From CAZJLP01 sp964546955 (GTDB taxonomy: Bacteria; Verrucomicrobiota; Verrucomicrobiia; Opitutales; Opitutaceae), in NCBI GenBank assembly GCA_964546955.1, contig CAZJLP010000070.1:1-25613 (forward strand): a DNA stretch of 25,613 bases, given 5' to 3'. The notes under the pieces were generated by a model. That model had not been told where the DNA came from, made no database searches, and saw nothing but the letters and a program-made list of their open reading frames with translations. Both the position numbers and the translations under genes were made by a program. Positions 21,088-25,613 of this stretch are shown in pieces (position 1 is the stretch's first letter; each line of letters begins with the position of its first letter).

Positions 21088-21848
21088 AGGAGCCCACCCT
21101 GGCGAGCGCGACGCAGCGGTGGAAGTGCGTCTGCGCCTACGATGGCGGAGCATTTTCCGGCTGGCAGAGCCAGCCGGGCGGGAAGGCCGTCCAAGACGTC
21201 ATCGAGGCCCACCTCGCGAAAATCTTCGGATCTCTCCGGCGCGTGCACGGCAGCGGCCGGACCGATGCGGGGGTGCATGCGCTTGGTCAGATTTTCCACT
21301 TTGATGGAGAGTGGCGCCATGGCCCTGAAAAGCTGAAAGCCGCGATGCGGAACGGTCTCCCGGCGACGATTCAGATCAAATCGGTGCGGCAGACAGCCCC
21401 GAACTTTCATGCGCGGTTCGACGCCACCGGAAAGCGGTACACCTATCATCTTTTCCTCGGCGATGCCGATCCTTTCACTCGTCCTTACGCTTGGGCGATC
21501 AAGAGGCCGCTCGATGTGGGAGCAATGCGGATCGCCACGGCCATACTGAAGGGGAAACACGATTTTCGCGCGTTCACGGCGCTGAATGGCCCCGCGAAGG
21601 AAGACACGGTGCGCGATCTGCGCCGCTTCGATCTGGTGAAACGCGGACGGCGTGTGACCGTGACAGCGGAGGCGGACGGATTTCTGTACAAAATGGTCCG
21701 CAGTTTGGTCGGTGGGGTCGTTTCGGTCGGTGAAGGAAAGCTCACGCTGGGACAGCTGCGCGAGATATTGACGACCGGACAGCGCACTCCCGCAGTGCAG
21801 ACCGCGCCGCCGCAAGGCCTGTTCCTGGTGAAGGTTTTCTACGGATGA
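21084..21848 (+). CDS. truA: tRNA pseudouridine(38-40) synthase TruA
   Basis: The 254-residue protein isomerises uridines 38-40 in the tRNA anticodon arm. It shows YDGGAFSGWQSQPGGKAVQD (19-38), the catalytic Asp61 in GSGRTDAGVHALGQ, FHARFDATGKRYTYH and the C-terminal FLYKMVRSLVGGVVSVGEGK. The start is GTG at 21084, overlapping the ruvX stop in the form GTGA, with GAGG eight or so bases upstream as a likely ribosome-binding site. Its stop overlaps comF as ATGA. This tight coupling implies a polycistronic message with ruvX and comF. Confidence 0.96.
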   Translation: MKEPTLASATQRWKCVCAYDGGAFSGWQSQPGGKAVQDVIEAHLAKIFGSLRRVHGSGRTDAGVHALGQIFHFDGEWRHGPEKLKAAMRNGLPATIQIKSVRQTAPNFHARFDATGKRYTYHLFLGDADPFTRPYAWAIKRPLDVGAMRIATAILKGKHDFRAFTALNGPAKEDTVRDLRRFDLVKRGRRVTVTAEADGFLYKMVRSLVGGVVSVGEGKLTLGQLREILTTGQRTPAVQTAPPQGLFLVKVFYG

Positions 21849-22588
21849 AATTTGCCGATCGCTTCGCTTCGGTCGGCCGCGGAATCGTGGATCTTGTATT
21901 TCCGCGTGTCTGCGTGCCCTGCGGCGGCTTGGTTGAGCAAAGCGGCTTTCGGCACCTCTGCGCCCGGTGCGCGGGCGGCCTGGATTTTGTTGGGGATTCG
22001 CCTGCCTGCACGATCTGCGGCCACCCGTTCTACGGGGAAATGGCGGGGGAACGCATGTGCCCGCATTGCGAAGGGCTCGCTCCCGCGTTTCGCACCGGAA
22101 GGACGGCAGTGTTGTTGAAAGGGCCGGCCCGCGTCCTCATGCACGAGCTGAAATACCGGCGCGGCCTCTATGTGCTGAAGGACGTCGACGAGGTGTTTCG
22201 GCGCTGTCCGCGTTTAGTTAACTTCGTTCGCGGGGCCGTAGTGGTGCCAGTCCCCCTGCATCCACGCAAAGCTCGCCAACGAGGTTACAACCAGAGCGCG
22301 CTCCTCGCGGAGTCCCTTGCGCGTGTGGCTGGGGGCGCCACGCGAGTGAAGGAGTTGCTGCGACGCGAGGTGGATACGGAGTCCCAGACCGGATTCGATC
22401 GCCGAAGCCGCCGGGCCAACCTGAAAAATGCCTTTGCACTCTTGCCAGGGGTGGACATAACACTTGGTCAACATTACATACTCGTTGATGACGTCTTCAC
22501 TACCGGGTCTACGCTTAACAGCTGTGCTGGCGTGCTGCGGCGCGCCGGTTGCCTAAACCTCGACGTCGTCACATTCGGTCACGGTTAA
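21845..22588 (+). CDS. comF: ComF-family phosphoribosyltransferase-like protein
   Basis: The 247-residue protein has the ComF layout. Two N-terminal zinc-binding pairs of CxxC motifs (Cys23/26 with 39/42, and 55/58 with 72/75) are followed by a type I phosphoribosyltransferase fold with VVVPVPLHPRKARQRGYNQS (132-151) and the PRPP loop YILVDDVFTTGST (211-223). ComF is needed for uptake of transforming DNA in naturally competent bacteria; its enzymatic role is not settled, and no other competence gene is visible here. It overlaps the truA stop by 4 bases (ATGA), and accD starts 8 bases after its stop. Confidence 0.94.
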   Translation: MKFADRFASVGRGIVDLVFPRVCVPCGGLVEQSGFRHLCARCAGGLDFVGDSPACTICGHPFYGEMAGERMCPHCEGLAPAFRTGRTAVLLKGPARVLMHELKYRRGLYVLKDVDEVFRRCPRLVNFVRGAVVVPVPLHPRKARQRGYNQSALLAESLARVAGGATRVKELLRREVDTESQTGFDRRSRRANLKNAFALLPGVDITLGQHYILVDDVFTTGSTLNSCAGVLRRAGCLNLDVVTFGHG

Positions 22589-22596
22589 ACCCTGCC

Positions 22597-23466
22597 ATGT
22601 CGTTGTTCAGCAAGCCGAAGTACTCGACCGTTGTCGTCAAAAAGAAAGACATTCCAAAGGGATTGTGGACCAAGTGTCCCATCTCGGGAGAAATCGTCTT
22701 CAACAAGGAGCTGGAGGACAACCAGATGGTGGTCCCAAAGTCGGGCTATCACTTCCGAATCAGTTCTCGCGCCCGTATCCAGACCCTTTTTGACGAAGGC
22801 ACGTTTATCGAGGCCGATGCCAAGTTGCGTTCCAGTGATCCTCTTAAGTTTGTCGATTCGGCGCCGTATCCGGATCGCATCAAGAAATACGAGAAAGAAA
22901 GCGGGTTGTCGGAGGCCGTGGTCTGCGGCACCGGTAAGATCCATGAAATCGAGGTGTCGGTCGCGGTAATGGACTTTCGTTTCTGCGGTGGAGCCATGGG
23001 CTCCGCGGTAGGCGAAAAGATCACCCGCGCAATTGAAGCAGCTTTGGCAAAACAGATCCCCTGCATCATCTTCAGCGCCTCGGGCGGCGCGCGCATGCAG
23101 GAAGGCATATTCTCGCTGATGCAGATGGCGAAGACCAGCGCGGCGCTGGGACGGCTCAGTGCAGCGGGTCTGCCGTTCATTTCGGTGCTGACCGATCCCA
23201 CCATGGGGGGGGTGACGGCCAGCTTTGCGACCTTGGGCGATATTATTCTTGCCGAACCGGGCGCCTTGATCGGTTTCGCCGGAGCCCGAGTGATCAAAGA
23301 GACGACGAAGCAGGCGTTGCCTCCAGGCTTTCAAAGCGCCGAGTTTTTGCTCCAGCACGGCTTGATCGATCAGATCGTGAGCCGACTGGAGATGCGCGAC
23401 CGGCTGCGCGATCTCCTTTCCGCTTTGCACACGAAGAAAAAACCGGTCGCGATGGCGACGGCTTGA
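22597..23466 (+). CDS. accD: Acetyl-CoA carboxylase carboxyltransferase beta subunit with degenerate zinc ribbon
   Basis: The 289-residue protein is the beta subunit of acetyl-CoA carboxylase carboxyltransferase, which works with AccA (not in this window) to make malonyl-CoA. Family signatures are DIPKGLWTKCP (18-28), SGLSEAVVCGTG, AVMDFRFCGGAMGSAVGEKI, SASGGARMQEGIFSLMQMAK, LTDPTMGGVTASFA and EPGALIGFAGARVI. Enterobacterial AccD binds zinc through Cys27, 30, 46 and 49. Here these positions are Cys27, Ser30, Val46 and Ser49, so the ribbon cannot bind zinc in the usual way, while its flanking residues are kept. The ATG at 22597 gives the conserved start; the frame upstream overlaps comF. folC follows after a 290-base gap holding a repeat element. 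Confidence 0.96.
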   Translation: MSLFSKPKYSTVVVKKKDIPKGLWTKCPISGEIVFNKELEDNQMVVPKSGYHFRISSRARIQTLFDEGTFIEADAKLRSSDPLKFVDSAPYPDRIKKYEKESGLSEAVVCGTGKIHEIEVSVAVMDFRFCGGAMGSAVGEKITRAIEAALAKQIPCIIFSASGGARMQEGIFSLMQMAKTSAALGRLSAAGLPFISVLTDPTMGGVTASFATLGDIILAEPGALIGFAGARVIKETTKQALPPGFQSAEFLLQHGLIDQIVSRLEMRDRLRDLLSALHTKKKPVAMATA

Positions 23467-23504
23467 GTGGGGCTTGCGGACCAAAGCCTCAAAGTGGATC
23501 GTAA

Positions 23505-23644
23505 GGTAGGGCGAGGGCGTTTCGCCGAGCCGTCGGCACGTTTCTCGCGTCAAACAGACGGCGTTGCGGCGCAGTACAGGCGTGGGTTGCAATGCATGCA
23601 AAGTCGAGACCAGCCAGGGCTCACCGGGGACGGTTCGCCCTACC
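23505..23644. repeat. Dispersed palindromic element, copy 5 (between accD and folC)
   Basis: It begins GGTAGGGCGAGGGCG and ends GACGGTTCGCCCTACC, so the outer 10 bases are perfect inverted repeats. The subterminal GCTCACCGGGGACGGTTCG matches copy 1 with two or three differences, and GCCGAGCCGTCGGC is a nearly self-complementary segment near the left end. Read on the plus strand the right end encodes AHRGRFALP, a peptide that also appears in frames across copies 1 and 2. It lengthens the apparent folC frame upstream to 23592. Confidence 0.9.
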
Positions 23645-23756
23645 GCTTCCGGTTCTCGTCGTTTTCCACCGTCCCCTAGGAGAAAGATCCGAATCCGGGT
23701 CTCAAAGATTGAACTGCCCGGCGGGTGAGATATCCGATTTAGCCTGCTGTCTCATC

Positions 23757-25055
23757 ATGGACCGGTTCGCCAATTACGCTGCAACGCAGGATTACCTTTT
23801 CAGCCTGAAGGCGAAAGGTGTTCGGTACGGTATTGACCGGATGAATCTGTGGCTGGCGCAAATCGGTCATCCCGAAGCGGCGGTCCCCTGTATCCATGTG
23901 ACGGGCACCAACGGCAAGGGCTCGACCGCCGCCATGCTCGAGGCAATGCTTCGTGCCGCCGGGTGGAAAACCGGTCTTTATACTTCGCCTCATCTCGTCA
24001 GGCTAGGCGAGCGGGTGCAGGTGGATCGGGTTCCGCTTTCCGAGCGGGAGATTATGGCTTACGCGCAGGAGCTGAAGCCAATCGCCGAGGAGGCGAGCCG
24101 GACTTCCCCGGACGACCACCCCAGCTTTTTCGAGTTCATGACCGCGATGGCCTTTCTCCAGTTCGCGCGCAAGAAATGCGACATCAGCATCATCGAGGTC
24201 GGCCTCGGTGGGCGGCTCGACGCCACGAATGTGGTGCAGCCGGAAGTGTCCGTGATCACCTCGATCGGACTCGACCATTGCGATCTGCTCGGTGACACGA
24301 TCGAAAAAATTGCCTACGAAAAGGCGGGGATCATCAAGCCGGGCCGACCTGTCGTGGTGGGGCGGGTTCCTCCGGCTGCGGAGGCTGAGATCAGGCGCGT
24401 GGCGGAACAAAAAGCTTCGCCTGTCTGGAGTACAAGGGACTCCTTTGGCTCGAGACTGGACGCTTATCCGCGGTCCGCCCTGGAAGGCGACTACCAACGA
24501 TGGAACGCCGGCACGGCAGCGTTGACCGCCCGGGTGCTCGAGCCACGCTGGAGGCTGACAGATGACATCGTGAGCTGCGGTCTCCAGTCGGTTCAATGGC
24601 CGGGCCGCTGGCAACGGATGAATCTGAGCGGTCGTGAAGTCATCCTTGATTCCTCGCATAACCCGGAAGGCGCGGCGATGCTCGACATTCAATTGACGCG
24701 CTTGAGGGCGGAGACAGGCAAGGCGCCGATAGTGGTGGTGGGAGCGCTCGGTTTGAACCGTGCCCGCGCCTTGCTCGAGGTCGTGAGCCGGCACGCCAAG
24801 GCGATTCATTTTGTCCGTCCGGATCAATCGCGAGCATGCAGTTTCGAAGAGTTGGAAGCGGTCGTGCCCCTTGCGGAGACAAAGCGTACTGCCCGCGCGC
24901 GCGTAGAGGACTTATTTCCAACCCCCCAGTCGTGCGCGATTGGAGAAGCGGGGGACTGCGTCATCGTGACTGGTTCAATCTACCTGATTGGGGAAGTGCT
25001 TGCGCGAATCGAACCTGAGCGCGGAGCGGGCGAGGGGCGCCTGCAGGACTTTTAG
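23757..25055 (+). CDS. folC: Bifunctional folylpolyglutamate synthase / dihydrofolate synthase
   Basis: The 432-residue Mur-ligase-type enzyme joins glutamate to dihydropteroate or folates. Signatures are YGIDRMNLWLAQIGHPE (24-40), the ATP loop HVTGTNGKGSTAAMLEAML (47-65), YTSPHLVRLGERVQVD (75-90), IIEVGLGGRLDATNVV, SIGLDHCDLLGDTIEKIAYE then KAGIIKPGRPVVVG, DSSHNPEGA in the C-terminal domain and VTGSIYLIGEVL near the end. The ATG at 23757 was chosen because the family begins about here (MDRFANYAATQDYLFSL). The frame is open to 23592, but the extra 55 residues are read from the repeat element and are not family sequence. The segment between about 220 and 290 is somewhat shorter than in E. coli. 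An 18-base palindrome follows the gene. Confidence 0.95.
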   Translation: MDRFANYAATQDYLFSLKAKGVRYGIDRMNLWLAQIGHPEAAVPCIHVTGTNGKGSTAAMLEAMLRAAGWKTGLYTSPHLVRLGERVQVDRVPLSEREIMAYAQELKPIAEEASRTSPDDHPSFFEFMTAMAFLQFARKKCDISIIEVGLGGRLDATNVVQPEVSVITSIGLDHCDLLGDTIEKIAYEKAGIIKPGRPVVVGRVPPAAEAEIRRVAEQKASPVWSTRDSFGSRLDAYPRSALEGDYQRWNAGTAALTARVLEPRWRLTDDIVSCGLQSVQWPGRWQRMNLSGREVILDSSHNPEGAAMLDIQLTRLRAETGKAPIVVVGALGLNRARALLEVVSRHAKAIHFVRPDQSRACSFEELEAVVPLAETKRTARARVEDLFPTPQSCAIGEAGDCVIVTGSIYLIGEVLARIEPERGAGEGRLQDF

Positions 25056-25070
25056 GAGGTGTGGGGGTGG

Positions 25071-25088
25071 AATCCGCACGTGCGGATT
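25071..25088. repeat. Perfect 18-bp palindrome between convergent folC and purA
   Basis: AATCCGCACGTGCGGATT is self-complementary over all 18 bases and starts 15 bases after the folC stop codon. It could fold as a small hairpin at the 3' end of folC, but no T run follows. It may instead be a protein-binding site. Confidence 0.6.
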
Positions 25089-25187
25089 GCCTCTGCTGCG
25101 GTATTGCCCGGTATCGACGCCGTTAGCCGGCCGGAACGGCGGGCTCCACCTTTTGCTTGGATGGCTTTGGGCGAGTTCCGAACAGAC

Positions 25188-25613
25188 CTAAACCTTCACC
25201 AAATCGGCGGTCTGCGGCACGTCCTTGATGATCTGCGACGGATCGGGTCCCACTCCGAGGTAACGTAGATTGGGCAGGGCCGCCGGCCAGGTCTCCCCGT
25301 GATAGGCCACGTTGAGAATGGAGCGCATCATCGCGCCCACATAGCGCTGCGCGTTGCGCGGCAGGTCCGAGAAACGGCGCACTTTCGAGATATCTTCGGA
25401 CCAGCCGGGGTGGTTTTCGTAAACGGGTCGGAGCGTCTTGCGCAGCGCGTCGTTGCGAGGCACATGATGGAAGCGGCGACCGCTGGCATCCTGATAGGCA
25501 GTGCAGATCTGCAACTCTCCGGTCCAATCGCCGCTGTACGTGAGCGCATCGGCTTTGTTGATCATGAGGTCCTGAAAGCCGCCATACCGCAGCGCATCCC
25601 CTTTTTCGACCGC
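25188..25613 (-). CDS. purA: Adenylosuccinate synthetase, C-terminal part (cut by the window edge)
   Basis: This is the last 141 codons of a gene that continues past the right edge. PurA joins aspartate and IMP using GTP in AMP synthesis. The visible part reads ALRYGGFQDLMINKADALT, matching the family's xxLMINKxDAL region (TKLDVL in E. coli). ELQICTAY, VYENHPGWSEDISKVR, FSDLPRNAQRYV and the C-terminal YLGVGPDPSQII follow. No start codon is in view: the frame is open from the Met at 25565 to the window end at 25613, so the Met is internal. It converges on folC; 132 bases with a palindrome lie between them. Confidence 0.95.
   Translation of the reverse strand, partial: AVEKGDALRYGGFQDLMINKADALTYSGDWTGELQICTAYQDASGRRFHHVPRNDALRKTLRPVYENHPGWSEDISKVRRFSDLPRNAQRYVGAMMRSILNVAYHGETWPAALPNLRYLGVGPDPSQIIKDVPQTADLVKV

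Noticed and set aside
5244..23644. Possibility that the repeated elements form a CRISPR array
   Set aside because: Copies are kilobases apart, 140-180 bp long and have inverted tips. There are no short direct repeats with regular spacers and no cas genes.

Overview
The window is GC-rich, densely coded bacterial chromosome with no plasmid, phage or transposase genes. Gene content and protein style point to Verrucomicrobiota, most likely an Opitutales/Opitutaceae relative. The evidence is a zinc-ribbon Ser/Thr kinase with WD40 repeats beside an ECF-type sigma factor of the kind expanded in Planctomycetes/Verrucomicrobia, a large hybrid histidine kinase with a fused periplasmic solute-binding domain, and many short palindromic repeats between housekeeping genes. 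The taxonomic placement is inference; no marker gene was compared.

Layout. 1-421: a long inverted repeat, then rpmB (L28, minus strand) with a clear terminator. 783-2566: minus-strand pair of a YdeI/OmdA-family protein and a MidA-family methyltransferase whose coding sequence carries a 56-codon in-frame palindromic element. 2867-5239: plus-strand ctpA-like S41 protease and tsaD. 5493-13389: a minus-strand signalling block of ECF sigma factor, Ser/Thr kinase with WD40 repeats, a small unknown protein and a hybrid sensor kinase. 14020-15871: a beta-hydroxyacid dehydrogenase-like protein and an HTH-metallo-beta-lactamase fusion (minus). 16120-18665: SDR oxidoreductase with terminator, a small coiled-coil/AT-hook/HTH protein with terminator, and a class IV aminotransferase (plus). 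18762-19100: a rhodanese (minus). 19522-25055: a compact plus-strand run of manC, ruvX, truA, comF, accD and folC. 25188 to the edge: the 3' part of purA (minus).

How the genes relate. Most are housekeeping: translation (rpmB, tsaD, truA), fatty acid initiation (accD), folate (folC), purines (purA), GDP-mannose supply (manC). The truA-(comF)-accD-folC order resembles the truA-dedA-accD-folC order of enterobacteria. AccD lacks three of the four zinc-ribbon cysteines. The sigma-kinase block looks like a self-contained signalling cassette.

The most unusual feature is a family of roughly 140-180 bp elements with GGTAGGGCGA-like inverted ends. I count five copies: four between genes and one inside midA, where it adds exactly 56 codons without breaking the frame. 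One intergenic copy itself carries a nested second palindromic repeat. Three further palindromic repeat types are present at 16-92, 13889-13973 and 15925-16029.
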